Source: Streptomyces sioyaensis (lineage in GTDB: Bacteria > Actinomycetota > Actinomycetes > Streptomycetales > Streptomycetaceae). From it: a stretch of 64,000 bases of DNA. Position 1 is the stretch's first letter. Each line of letters begins with the position of its first letter. A program made the translations under genes and the position numbers. Below the pieces are notes generated by a model, which was not told where the DNA came from, did not search any database, and was given only the letters and a program-made list of their open reading frames with translations. Location of the stretch: contig NZ_SDIF01000024.1 in assembly GCF_004122735.1 (NCBI RefSeq), positions 1-64,000 of the forward strand. The letters are read 5' to 3'. Positions 1 through 8,387 of the stretch are shown piece by piece.

Positions 1-156
1 CACCCCCGTTCCCCCTTCCGTCCCCGTCACCTCGTCTCCCTGCGCCGGTCACAAGCGGTGAGCAGCACCGGCGGCAGGGCGACGAGGCCGGTGCCGCAAC
101 CCGTTACGATCGGCCCATTCATGGCCGTTGAGCGTGGCCGCTGCCGGGAGGAAGAG

Positions 157-1104
157 ATGGGCCTGTTCCGCCGAGGACCGAAGCGGGATTCCCGCGACCT
201 GGCACGCGACGGGGAGTTCAGCTTCTTCTCCGAGCGCGAGGGCGGCCTCTTCAGATCACAGGTCCGGCAGGCCTTCGCCGAGCAGGGGCTCGAAGTCACC
301 GCGTACGCGGGCGTGGTCACCGACTCCGCGGGCCGGCAGTTCGGGCTGGGCAACCTCGCCGCGGTCTGCCACCGCGACCGGCGTGGTGAGCGCAGCTGGC
401 CCGCGCTGATCCGGGATCACGTCGGCAAGGTGCTCCGGACGATGGACGGCCCGCAGCCGCTGGAGATCCTCAGCGAGGACGAGATCCGGGCCTGCCTCTA
501 CCCCCGGGTCGTCGCCCAGGAGACGCTCCCCGCCTCGGACTCCTTCCGCTACGGCCGTGCCCCGGCGCCGGGGCTGCGGGAGGTGCTCGCCCTCGATCTG
601 CCCGAGGCGGTGCAGATGCTGAGCGAGGACTCCCTGACGGACCTGGGGGACGTGGCCGAGCTGCGGATCCGGGCGATGAACAATCTGCGGGCGCTGCCGG
701 TCGAGGGGCATGAGACAGTGCGGCGCGGTGACGGCTCCGCGTTCGAGGTGCTGCTCGGCGACTCCTTCTTCACCGCGAGCCGGGTCCTGGTCCTGGACGA
801 GCTGGTGGAGCGGCTCATGGGCACCGGGCTCACGCCGGACGGTGCGCTGGTCGCCGTGCCCTTCCGGCACCAGCTGGCGTTCCACCGCATCCACGACGCC
901 CGGGTCATCCCGGCCCTGCAGGCCATGGCGCAGTTTGCGGCGGCCGGTCACGAGGACGCGGCGGGGGCCATCAGCCCCAGGGTGTTCTGGTGGCGCCGCG
1001 GCGTGATGACCCCGCTGAGCGAGCCGGACGGCAACGGGTTGCGGGTGGTGGCGGACGCGGAGTTCCAGGAGATGCTGGAACGGCTGGTGCGGCGGGAAAG
1101 CTGA
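157..1104 (+). CDS. conserved hypothetical protein, unrecognised
   Basis: This encodes a 315-residue soluble protein whose family I do not recognise. The reading frame is open further upstream, but the ATG at 157 sits directly behind a GGGAGGAAGAG Shine-Dalgarno stretch, so I take it as the start. The protein begins MGLFRRGPKR and has no signal peptide or membrane segment. It is acidic and Leu/Val-rich with no obvious catalytic motif. It appears monocistronic: a perfect 14-bp hairpin follows at 1243-1280, before the convergent DUF779 gene. Coding status is well supported by codon bias; function is unknown. Confidence 0.75.
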   Translation: MGLFRRGPKRDSRDLARDGEFSFFSEREGGLFRSQVRQAFAEQGLEVTAYAGVVTDSAGRQFGLGNLAAVCHRDRRGERSWPALIRDHVGKVLRTMDGPQPLEILSEDEIRACLYPRVVAQETLPASDSFRYGRAPAPGLREVLALDLPEAVQMLSEDSLTDLGDVAELRIRAMNNLRALPVEGHETVRRGDGSAFEVLLGDSFFTASRVLVLDELVERLMGTGLTPDGALVAVPFRHQLAFHRIHDARVIPALQAMAQFAAAGHEDAAGAISPRVFWWRRGVMTPLSEPDGNGLRVVADAEFQEMLERLVRRES

Positions 1105-1242
1105 CCGGCGAGGGGGATCCGGGGGCCGGGCACCGCCCCCCCCGCTGCCGCGCCGGCCGCGCCCACGCCGCCGCGCACAGAATTTTCTTGCGAAATCTGC
1201 ACCCTGCGGGGAACCTGCGCGCGCTCCTACCCGTTTAATGAA

Positions 1243-1280
1243 GTGAGGCCCCACGCTCTCCCCCGTGCGTGGGGCCTCAC
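1243..1280. terminator. perfect 14-bp hairpin, bidirectional terminator
   Basis: GTGAGGCCCCACGC (1243-1256) is repeated inverted at 1267-1280 with a 10-nt C-rich loop. It lies between two convergent genes, ending at 1104 (+) and 1390 (-), so it probably terminates both. There is no long T tract, which is usual in Streptomyces. Confidence 0.8.
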
Positions 1281-1389
1281 TCTGTCTCCGGTTCCGCCGC
1301 TGTTTCTGTTTCCCCGGGCCCGTCGACCGGCTTCTCCGGGCGGTTCGCCCGGCGCCGGCTGCCCGGCCGACGGCCCGGACCGCTCGGCC

Positions 1390-1815
1390 TCAGCCGCCGA
1401 GACGCGCCTGTTCCTCCTCGGTGAACAGCCGCGAGCGGATCAGGAAACGCACGCCCTCCGGTGCCTCCAGGGAGAAGCCGCTGCCCCGCCCCGGTACGAC
1501 GTCCACCGTCAGATGCGTGTGCCGCCAGCGCGCGAACTGGTCCGCCGACATCCAGAATTCCACCGGCTCCGGCACGCCCTCCACGCACAGCCGGCCCAGC
1601 AGCGCATCCGACGATCCCGTACGGAATTCCCCGGCCGGGTAGCACATGGGGGCGCTGCCGTCGCAGCAGCCGCCGGACTGGTGGAACATCAGCGGGCCGT
1701 GCTGAGCATGCAGCAGGCGCAGCAGTTCCGTCGCGGCCGCGGTGAGCGCGATGCGCGAGGCGCCCGCGCCGGCCGGGGCATCCGGAGCGGTCGCCTCCCG
1801 CTCGTCGCCGCTCAT
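1390..1815 (-). CDS. DUF779 domain-containing protein
   Basis: This is a 141-residue protein of the DUF779 family. Members are small cytoplasmic proteins often found beside aldehyde or alcohol dehydrogenase genes; their biochemical role is not settled. The family signature is visible as HQSGGCCDGSAPMCYP (around residues 45-60), a Cys cluster that could bind metal, followed by VEFWMSADQF and WRHTHLTVDVVPGRG. No dehydrogenase lies next to it here, so the usual partner is missing or elsewhere. Its ATG shares an A with the stop of a 21-codon upstream ORF (TGATG), suggesting translational coupling. Confidence 0.85.
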   Translation of the reverse strand: MSGDEREATAPDAPAGAGASRIALTAAATELLRLLHAQHGPLMFHQSGGCCDGSAPMCYPAGEFRTGSSDALLGRLCVEGVPEPVEFWMSADQFARWRHTHLTVDVVPGRGSGFSLEAPEGVRFLIRSRLFTEEEQARLGG

Positions 1816-1880
1816 CAGACGCGGCCCGATGTCATGGCGAAGCAGCTGACCAGCGGATTCTTGCGCCGAGTTCGGTACAT
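1815..1880 (-). CDS. possible 21-residue leader peptide upstream of DUF779 gene
   Basis: A short frame opens with ATG at 1880 behind a GAGAGGGA Shine-Dalgarno stretch and ends in TGA at 1815-1817. That stop overlaps the ATG of the DUF779 gene in a TGATG arrangement. The peptide is basic (MYRTRRKNP...), has one Cys in LVSC, and ends SGRV. The good ribosome site and exact coupling suggest it is translated, as a leader or a very small protein. I do not match it to a known leader family and length alone proves nothing. Confidence 0.4.
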   Translation of the reverse strand: MYRTRRKNPLVSCFAMTSGRV

Positions 1881-2151
1881 GTGGGGTCCCTCTCTTGCTC
1901 GGCTCCTACGGAGGTGATGGCGCCTGACGGTGGGGCGGTGGTGGCGGTCTGGCCCGGAACCGACCCGGAACCATGGCTCCGGTCGCCCGGGCCACTCATG
2001 CAGTGAACGCCCTGCGAGGTTGCGAGGTGGTTGCATGCGCGGGCGGAGTGCGGTCCCGGGCGGCTGCCGGCGGTGCGACCGCCGCTCCGGAAGGTACCGA
2101 ACCGTGCCGCCGTCCGAGCCGGTCGGGGGCGCGCCGCGCCGAGGGCCCGGC

Positions 2152-2991
2152 CTATGGGGCGTCCAAGAGGCGGCTGTCCTCCAGGACGCTGCGCGCGTAC
2201 GTCACATAGCGTGCGAACAATTCGGGCTGACCCGCTCTGGCGATGTCGATGACAGGCGAGTCGGCCCGCCGCACACCGGGCAGGTACGGCGCCGTACGGC
2301 AGTGGCCGGACTCGGTATCGGCATCGACCAAGCTCAGGTAGCACGTGGGCAGCTGGTGGGTGATCCGGACGGACATCCGGCCGGCGAGCCCCTCGGCATC
2401 GAAACGCCGGGTGACCGCCAGCAGCTCCCGGGCCGAGTCGGCCGCCCGGGCCGGGAGGTCGGGATCGCGGATGCTGCGGGCGTACTCGGCGAGCAGAGCC
2501 GACTCGGGGTCCGCCACCACGTAGGTGATGTTCACCCCGGCGCTCAGCAATTGGCGGACCGGCGCGGCGAAGTCCCGCTCGGGCCGTGAGACGAAGAGAC
2601 TGGCGAGACTGCGGAGTGCCACCCCGATTTCGATGATCTCCTTTTGGGCGCCCGCCAGAAACACGGCCTTCTCCGTCGGCGACGGCCGCCCCTCGGCGCG
2701 CACGGTGAGACCACGGCCGGCATCCCCACTGAGCAGCCTTTCGTCCAGCAACCGTGTCATCTCGCCGAGGAACCGCCCTCGTTCGACGTCCCGCAGGAAC
2801 AGGTCGTAGTAGAACGGGATGGCGACGCCCGCCGCGGCGAAGAGCGCAAGCTCATTGAGCGCGGACCACCAGAAGCCATGGCGGTCGTTGGACACCAGCG
2901 CCAGGCTGAGCCCTCCGAGAAGTACACACAAGGTGAGAGCACCGCGGAGCCTGCCCAGCAGACTCCGGCCGCCCGGCACCTCGCTGTTCAT
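2152..2991 (-). CDS. membrane protein with PLD-like C-terminal domain
   Basis: This 279-residue protein has two N-terminal membrane helices: one near residues 13-33 and one ending AAGVAIPFYYDLFL near residue 60. They are followed by a cytoplasmic domain. That domain contains KEIIEIGVALRSL and LLSAGVNITYVVADPES, which resembles the alternating beta/alpha layout of phospholipase-D-like or signalling domains. I see no HKD motif, so catalysis is doubtful. The longer in-frame reading through 4518 is a shadow; the ATG at 2991 follows GGGGGTGGG. It starts 17 nt after the binding-protein gene and is the last gene of a three-gene operon with the NTPase. Confidence 0.75.
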   Translation of the reverse strand: MNSEVPGGRSLLGRLRGALTLCVLLGGLSLALVSNDRHGFWWSALNELALFAAAGVAIPFYYDLFLRDVERGRFLGEMTRLLDERLLSGDAGRGLTVRAEGRPSPTEKAVFLAGAQKEIIEIGVALRSLASLFVSRPERDFAAPVRQLLSAGVNITYVVADPESALLAEYARSIRDPDLPARAADSARELLAVTRRFDAEGLAGRMSVRITHQLPTCYLSLVDADTESGHCRTAPYLPGVRRADSPVIDIARAGQPELFARYVTYARSVLEDSRLLDAP

Positions 2992-3008
2992 TGCCCACCC
3001 CCCGGCCG

Positions 3009-4556
3009 TCACGGCACCAGGTAGGGCGGCTCGGGATCCTTGAGGGGATCGGGAAGTTGGATGACGGGAATCGGTTTGTTGTGCGGCCAGCCGTTGGACG
3101 CGTCGTCGAAGCTGAGCTCTCCGCTCGCCGCGGGGACGGTGCTCGCGTCGTGCAGATTGGTGAGTTCGTTGTACACGTCCTCGACGCCGGGCGCCTCGCT
3201 GGCCGTCTGGCCGGTGACATTGCGGGTGGCCCACACGGCGGTCAGTACGGCGTCGTGGTGCATGATCGCGTATCCGTCGTCCATCACCGAGTCGTCGAAC
3301 TTCAGATCCCGCAGGGCCTGGAGGAAGGGCTTGAAGCCGGCCGGGGCGTGGACGCCGCTGGTCCACTGGTCGGGGCTGGTCGCGGAGGCGTCGACGATGG
3401 TGATCTTGTTGGCCTTGAGCAGTCCCTGCACCGCCGAGCCCTGGGCGAATGTGCCGGTGGCCCCGGTCATCACAGTGATCGGCTTGTCGTGACCGCATTG
3501 GCTGCGGGTGGACAGCGCACGGACGAAGTCGGCGAGATCGCGGTCGCGCCCGGCGTAGAAGATCACTTGCGTCTTGGTCAGACAGATGTTGTTGACGGCG
3601 CGTTGGAAGAGCTTCGGAATGCCGGCGGGTTTGTGCCCCGTCGAGCCGACGAACGAAACGCGCCGCCGGCCGATGTAGTCGCCGAATTCCTCGTCGAACG
3701 CCCTGCGCAGGGTTTTGACGTAGTTGTCGTCCCGGCTGTCGAAGACGAGGTAGCCGCGCTGCTTCGCCAGCGGGGATTCGGTCAGGAAGCGACGGAGTGC
3801 CTTGGCGTAGTCGACATTGGACGGGGACACCTTGAACAGACGTGGCGAGTTGAGATCGGTGGCGGTCAGCACCGCGCCGATCGTGGGGATCTTCAGCCGG
3901 CTGAGTTCGTCGGCCGCCGCCTGGGTCTCCGGGATGCTGACGCCCATACCGGTGACCGCGACCAGCGGATGCTCGCCCTTGGTCAACTCGGCCAGCTGTT
4001 TCACCACCGGCTGCCATTGGGTTTCGTCGCGGCCCTCGTTGGCCAGGACGAGCTCGATCTGCGGGGTCTTGCCCTGGATGCCGAGGGACCTGGTCGCGGG
4101 CAGCTGAGGGCAGCCGTTCGCCCGGCACTGTGCGATGAAGGAGCCTTGCAGGCTGGTGACTATTTCCTTCATGGGCAGCGCGCTGGTGTCGCTGTCCGTC
4201 ATGGGTGTCAGGACGGCGACCTTGACGTACGGGACGCGGCTCTTGCCCTTGTCGGGCTTCTCCCACTGCTGACGGACCCGTCGGTTCTCCTGCGTGATCC
4301 GGTCGGTGATCCCCTTGAGCTGCGGATCGAAGGTGTACGTCGTTTTGTCCATGAGGCCGACGCACTCGCGCTGCGTGCCCTCGCCGGCCCAGCGCAGCCC
4401 GGGAACGCCCGGCGCGCAGCCGGTGTCCTCCTCGGCGGGCCAGAAGTACCAGAGCCCGCCGGCGAGGAGGATGAGGGAGAGCGCCAGGGCGCCGATACCC
4501 TGCCACCCCTTCCACCACGGGGGGAGTGAGTCGGCAGGTTGCGGGGTCAGATGCAT
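3009..4556 (-). CDS. membrane-anchored type 1 periplasmic-binding protein
   Basis: This 515-residue protein has one uncleaved-looking membrane anchor (GALALSLILLAGGLWYFW, about residues 22-39) and a large extracytoplasmic domain. The domain resembles branched-chain amino-acid type substrate-binding proteins (type 1 periplasmic-binding fold): LVAVTGMGVSI, IPTIGAVLTATDL and RLFKVSPSNVDYAKAL correspond to the usual hinge and ligand-pocket segments. There is no lipobox and no transporter permease or ATPase beside it. It sits between a STAND-like NTPase gene (37 nt upstream) and a membrane-protein gene (17 nt downstream), so I infer a ligand sensor rather than an importer component. Confidence 0.8.
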   Translation of the reverse strand: MHLTPQPADSLPPWWKGWQGIGALALSLILLAGGLWYFWPAEEDTGCAPGVPGLRWAGEGTQRECVGLMDKTTYTFDPQLKGITDRITQENRRVRQQWEKPDKGKSRVPYVKVAVLTPMTDSDTSALPMKEIVTSLQGSFIAQCRANGCPQLPATRSLGIQGKTPQIELVLANEGRDETQWQPVVKQLAELTKGEHPLVAVTGMGVSIPETQAAADELSRLKIPTIGAVLTATDLNSPRLFKVSPSNVDYAKALRRFLTESPLAKQRGYLVFDSRDDNYVKTLRRAFDEEFGDYIGRRRVSFVGSTGHKPAGIPKLFQRAVNNICLTKTQVIFYAGRDRDLADFVRALSTRSQCGHDKPITVMTGATGTFAQGSAVQGLLKANKITIVDASATSPDQWTSGVHAPAGFKPFLQALRDLKFDDSVMDDGYAIMHHDAVLTAVWATRNVTGQTASEAPGVEDVYNELTNLHDASTVPAASGELSFDDASNGWPHNKPIPVIQLPDPLKDPEPPYLVP

Positions 4557-4593
4557 GGTGCCTGCTCCTAGGGGAGGGGATGCTCCGGTGCGC

Positions 4594-6591
4594 TCACACG
4601 TACTTCGCGGCCTCGTGCATGAGCCCGATCCGGGTGGGCACGGAGCGCATGGCCAGGTCCTGGAACATCGCGTTGATGGTGCGGTTGAGCTCGGGGTTCG
4701 CGTCGGGCAGCCGATTGCGCGGGTCGGACGCCAGCCACAGCGAGATCACCAGCAGGGTCAGGGGCGTGTGCGCCGCGAACGCGCGCGGCGCGAGCTCCGC
4801 GGCCAGCTCCTCCGCCCGCAGCGTGGCGGACTGCTCCGGCAGCACCGCTTCACGCAGCGGTGCGGCGGTGATGGTGTACAGCTCGTACAACCAGACATTG
4901 GTGTCGGAGAGTTCGACCAGGCGCTGGGCGAGATGCTCGATGACATCGTCCACCCGGTGCAACGCCAGTGAGTGGTACAGCACTTCCAGCGGGTGGCCGT
5001 GCTCGATGTGCCAGGTCCGCAGCTTTCCGTGGACGGCCGTCCAGCGGTCCGGGCCGGCGGCGAGCTCCCGCAACAGCAGCAGGCGGAGCCACGGGTGCAG
5101 CACCGAGCCGCCCCGCAACGGGTTCGGATGGACCCGTTCCAGATATCCCGAGCCGCGGCCGCCACGGGTCTCGGCATCCTGGGGGACGGGGTCGGTCAGC
5201 CATAATCGGGTCGCGACCACCCGGGCCAGCGAATCGCGGGTGTGCAGCTGGAAGCGGTCGAGGAGCCCCGCGTCGCACGCCGCGTCGAACTCGCGGGCGG
5301 CACAGCACTCGACGAGCGCACGCCGCTGGTCGTCGGTCAGATCACGGAGCAGATACTCCCGCGCCTCCGCCTCCAGCGACGGCCCCTCGTCGGCGTCCGC
5401 CGCGGACGGTGTGGTGCTGGAGAGCACCGCGCGCAACAGCGCCTCCGGTCGCTCGCGGCCCACGATGCGGGCCGAGGCGGTCAGCAGCTGCCGGACGCTC
5501 CACGGATGCCCGTCGGTCAACCGGTGGGCGAGCAGCGGTGCCTCCGGCAGCCGCGCGGCGATGTTCGTACCGAGCTGGGCGGTCTCCCCGGCCGTCAGAC
5601 CGCGCAGCTGGACGCAGTACCAGCGCCAGGAGCGGTTCGGCGGCGGGTCGGGGACGGACCGTTCCCAGTCGGCGTAGCCGGCCTGTTCGGGGGAGCGGAC
5701 CTGCACGCCCGCCGGTCCGGTGGCGAACATACCCGGCACCCGGCCGACGTTCGAGGCGGCGGCCAGGGCCAGCAGCGGATCGGGCTCGCCGGCGGCGTCC
5801 CGGAGTTCCATCAGCAGGTCGAGGAACTCCCGTCCGCCGGGAGCATCGATGTTGTCCAGCAACACCACGCAGTTGCGGTCGCGTTGGCGCCGTGCGTACT
5901 CGCCGCGCAGATCGGCGAGGAACGCCTCGCACAGCCGCCGGTCCACCGCGGCCCGGTCCGCCGGGTCCTCGCTCTTGCTGAGCTGGTTGAGTTCGACCAG
6001 GGCGTCCATCGCGGCCAGCGGGCCGGCGTACCAGGCGAATCCGGTGTGCCGGGTCACCCGCAGCGGCATGCTGGGCGGCTGCCGGATGAGGCTGGCCAGC
6101 AGGCTGATGCCGGGGATCCGGACGAGGTTGAGGTCCTGCAGCAGCCCGGCGACCGCGACGACCCGGTCGGCCGCGGGCTGCGGATCCTGGGGTCCGCGCA
6201 GCGCCTGGCGCAACTGCTTCCTGGCCCGCTCGGGGTCCGTCGGGTTGAGGAACAGCTCGGGAGCCACCACGAACAGGCCGAGCGTCAGCCGCGGGAAGAG
6301 CAGCGGGGTCTGCCGGGGAAGGCGGTGGGACAGCCCGTAGGCGAGGCGGCCGGCGACCTCATGGGGGCGGCGGGGCGCGGCGGAGCCGAAGTCGAAGTAC
6401 ACATGGGGACGCCGAGAGCCGAGGTAGCCGAGCCATTTCAGGGTGCTGGTCTTGCCGCTGCCGTGCGGTCCGACCAGGACGATCGCGGGGAGCCCGGGCC
6501 CCGGCGGCGCGGTCCTGTTGTCCTGTACGCGGGTGCGGCACTCCTCGTAGAGGGCCTCGATCCCCTGAATGCCCAACGGACGCTCCGTCAT
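4594..6591 (-). CDS. STAND-like P-loop NTPase
   Basis: This 665-residue cytoplasmic protein has a Walker A motif GPHGSGKTS (about residues 42-50) and a Walker B-like NCVVLLDNIDAP (about residue 235-246). A winged-helix or HETHS-like middle follows, and then a long helical Leu/Ala-rich C-terminus of the kind seen in STAND regulatory ATPases. There are no clear TPR or WD repeats and no recognisable effector domain. The ATG at 6591 is preceded by GGGGGGATGAG. It is the first gene of an operon with a membrane-anchored binding protein and a membrane protein, which suggests a sensing system in which an external ligand modulates NTPase state. The role is inferred. Confidence 0.75.
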   Translation of the reverse strand: MTERPLGIQGIEALYEECRTRVQDNRTAPPGPGLPAIVLVGPHGSGKTSTLKWLGYLGSRRPHVYFDFGSAAPRRPHEVAGRLAYGLSHRLPRQTPLLFPRLTLGLFVVAPELFLNPTDPERARKQLRQALRGPQDPQPAADRVVAVAGLLQDLNLVRIPGISLLASLIRQPPSMPLRVTRHTGFAWYAGPLAAMDALVELNQLSKSEDPADRAAVDRRLCEAFLADLRGEYARRQRDRNCVVLLDNIDAPGGREFLDLLMELRDAAGEPDPLLALAAASNVGRVPGMFATGPAGVQVRSPEQAGYADWERSVPDPPPNRSWRWYCVQLRGLTAGETAQLGTNIAARLPEAPLLAHRLTDGHPWSVRQLLTASARIVGRERPEALLRAVLSSTTPSAADADEGPSLEAEAREYLLRDLTDDQRRALVECCAAREFDAACDAGLLDRFQLHTRDSLARVVATRLWLTDPVPQDAETRGGRGSGYLERVHPNPLRGGSVLHPWLRLLLLRELAAGPDRWTAVHGKLRTWHIEHGHPLEVLYHSLALHRVDDVIEHLAQRLVELSDTNVWLYELYTITAAPLREAVLPEQSATLRAEELAAELAPRAFAAHTPLTLLVISLWLASDPRNRLPDANPELNRTINAMFQDLAMRSVPTRIGLMHEAAKYV

Positions 6592-6699
6592 GGCTCATCC
6601 CCCCGGTTCCGGCCAGCGACATGACCGCTGGCTGATTACAGAAGGTTGGCACGCGTAAGCGCAACGTGCCACCGGTTCACCCAAGGTGCCGAAGGTGGC

Positions 6700-7515
6700 T
6701 CATGTTCCTGAGTGGAGGCGTGTGGTTCCGCTGCCGGCCGGCCGCGCGGGCCGGGGCGGCCGGGCGAACTCCCATGTCGCAAGGCCCCGGGTCGGGCCGC
6801 CGAGCAGGACCACCGAGACGGCCTCCGCCACGCAGGGGGGAACGGGGAGCGGTGTGCGGGGCGCGGGGACCTCGGCTGCCCCGTCCGCGGCGGGCCGGAC
6901 GGCGGCCGGGGACGGGCCGGCGGCAGCGGCCTCGGACAGCCGGCGCAGGAGCCGGTCCAGGCCGCGGTGGTGCCGCGCGAACGCGCGTCGTGGTGCGCGC
7001 CGGCCGCGGGACTCCTGACCCGACAGCGCTTCGGCCCTGCCCACGTCCAGCAGGACCAGATGCAGGGGACGGCCCCGGCGCCCCGCCGCCCGGGCCATCC
7101 AGCGGCGCACCCAGGGGCGGCTGCCGCAGTCGTGGACCAACAGCGGTCCGTCGCCCCGGAGTTCGCGGTGCAGCCAGCGGATGTGCCGCCACCGTGCCCA
7201 GGGCCGGTAGAGGCCGTACGGCAACCAGCCCGGCATCACCGCTTCGCAGGCGACATGGACGGCCCGCGGATCGATGACGGTCGCCTGCGCGGGGGCGCGG
7301 CGCAGCAGGGTGCTCTTGCCGCTGCCCGGCAGGCCGGATACCACGACCACGGCGTTCGCCGGATAAGCCATGGTGAACGGGGACGACGGGGCCGGCCCGG
7401 CGTCGGTCCGGCCGCGCAGGTCGAGCAGTCCGCGGTGCCCCGCGAGGGACGGTGCCTGGGGTGAGCCGGACGGCGCCGCACCCGCCTCCGGCATGCCAGA
7501 GCCTCTGCTGTGCAC
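6700..7515 (-). CDS. P-loop kinase-like ATP-binding protein
   Basis: This 271-residue protein has a clear Walker A motif GLPGSGKST at about residues 60-68, preceded by the beta strand NAVVVVS. Later come PLLVHDCGS and LHLVLLDVG, consistent with a small AAA or zeta-toxin/kinase-like P-loop fold. The GTG start at 7515 has GGGGGAGG five bases upstream. The C-terminal third is Pro/Ala/Arg-rich and probably disordered. It is divergent from the PadR gene and separate from the STAND operon downstream (gap of about 110 nt). The substrate is unknown. Confidence 0.65.
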   Translation of the reverse strand: MHSRGSGMPEAGAAPSGSPQAPSLAGHRGLLDLRGRTDAGPAPSSPFTMAYPANAVVVVSGLPGSGKSTLLRRAPAQATVIDPRAVHVACEAVMPGWLPYGLYRPWARWRHIRWLHRELRGDGPLLVHDCGSRPWVRRWMARAAGRRGRPLHLVLLDVGRAEALSGQESRGRRAPRRAFARHHRGLDRLLRRLSEAAAAGPSPAAVRPAADGAAEVPAPRTPLPVPPCVAEAVSVVLLGGPTRGLATWEFARPPRPARPAGSGTTRLHSGT

Positions 7516-7575
7516 CGTTGCCTCCCCCGATTCCCCTTCGACGTCATCGTCGCACGGCGTGACGGGCGGCGGGTC

Positions 7576-7640
7576 CGTCCTTGAGAGGGAGCCGTCTTTG
7601 AGGGAGTCGTCTTTGAAGGGGCTCGTCCTTGAGAGGGCGC
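7576..7640. repeat. four imperfect tandem repeats, 15-17 nt unit
   Basis: Units beginning CGTC(C/T)TTGA at 7576, 7593, 7608 and 7624 run head to tail in the spacer between two divergent genes. The units have the form CGTCYTTGAGAGGGAGC with small indels. Confidence 0.7.
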
Positions 7641-7650
7641 GGACGCCGCG

Positions 7651-7684
7651 GCCGCGCGGGTGAGCCGCGTCTCACCCGCGCGGC
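7651..7684. other. 14-bp perfect hairpin between divergent genes
   Basis: GCCGCGCGGGTGAG (7651-7664) and its reverse complement (7671-7684) enclose a 6-nt loop. A terminator is unexpected here because the flanking genes diverge. It lies 11 nt before the PadR operator, so it may insulate the two promoters or belong to a leader. Confidence 0.5.
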
Positions 7685-7694
7685 GCCCCTTGTT

Positions 7695-7712
7695 TATGCA
7701 ACTCGTTGCATA
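7695..7712. promoter_or_regulatory. PadR operator candidate, perfect 18-bp palindrome
   Basis: TATGCAACTCGTTGCATA is a perfect dyad 13 nt before the PadR start codon. PadR-family regulators typically autoregulate by binding ATGxAAC/GTTxCAT-like dyads, so this is very likely the protein's own operator. It would also control the downstream acyl-CoA dehydrogenase gene if the two are co-transcribed. Confidence 0.75.
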
Positions 7713-7725
7713 GAAGGATCGGGGC

Positions 7726-8283
7726 ATGGCGCTCGACCACGCGATTCTCGTCTCCCTGCTGGAGAAGCCGGGCTCCGGCTATGAGCTGGCCCGGCGGTTC
7801 GAGCGGTCCATCGGCTACTTCTGGACCGCCACCCACCAGCAGATCTACCGCGTTCTCAAGCGCATGGAGAGCGACGGCTGGATCGATGTCCGAGAGGTGC
7901 CGCAACAGAGCCGCCCGGACAAGAAGGAGTACTCCGTCGCCGCGCTCGGCCGGACCGTCCTCGCCGAGTGGCTGCACGAGCCGATCGAACCGGAGAGCGT
8001 CCGGCACGAGCTCGCGGTGAAGATCCGCGGTGCGGCCTTCGACGACCCGGCCGCGCTGATCCGCGAGGTCGAGCGGCACCACCACAAGCACACCGAGCGG
8101 CTCGCGCACTATCTCGCGGGCGAGCGGCGGGACTTCACCGGACCGGACGCCCCCGAGGCCCTCGATACCGGAGAAGAGCTCCAGCACGTCGTGCTGCGCG
8201 GCGGCATCGCGTACGAGCGGATGACGATCGCCTGGCTGGAGGACGTGCTCGCCACCCTCCGCCGGCTCGGCACCGCCCCCTGA
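7726..8283 (+). CDS. PadR family transcriptional regulator
   Basis: This 185-residue regulator has the PadR winged-helix domain at residues 2-80. Signatures are LDHAILVSLLEKPGSGYEL, the recognition region HQQIYRVLKRME and the wing KKEYSVAALGR. A Vir-type C-terminal helical domain (about residues 90-180) serves for dimerisation. Such proteins usually repress a neighbouring gene and respond to small phenolic or lipophilic ligands. The start at 7726 follows AGAAGGATCGGGGC. The acyl-CoA dehydrogenase gene begins 104 nt downstream on the same strand and is its probable target. Confidence 0.92.
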   Translation: MALDHAILVSLLEKPGSGYELARRFERSIGYFWTATHQQIYRVLKRMESDGWIDVREVPQQSRPDKKEYSVAALGRTVLAEWLHEPIEPESVRHELAVKIRGAAFDDPAALIREVERHHHKHTERLAHYLAGERRDFTGPDAPEALDTGEELQHVVLRGGIAYERMTIAWLEDVLATLRRLGTAP

Positions 8284-8387
8284 ACCCGGCGCCGACGAGC
8301 CACCCGCCGCCCGGCCGCCGCGCTCACCGGCACGCCCGCACGTCCCTTGACCTCCACCCTCCCCGACGAACCGGAAAGGCGAACACC

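Noticed and set aside
2152-4518. Single fused frame across the membrane-protein and binding-protein genes
   Set aside because: The part upstream of 2991 is out of frame with the binding-protein gene and low-complexity; the real protein starts at 2991.
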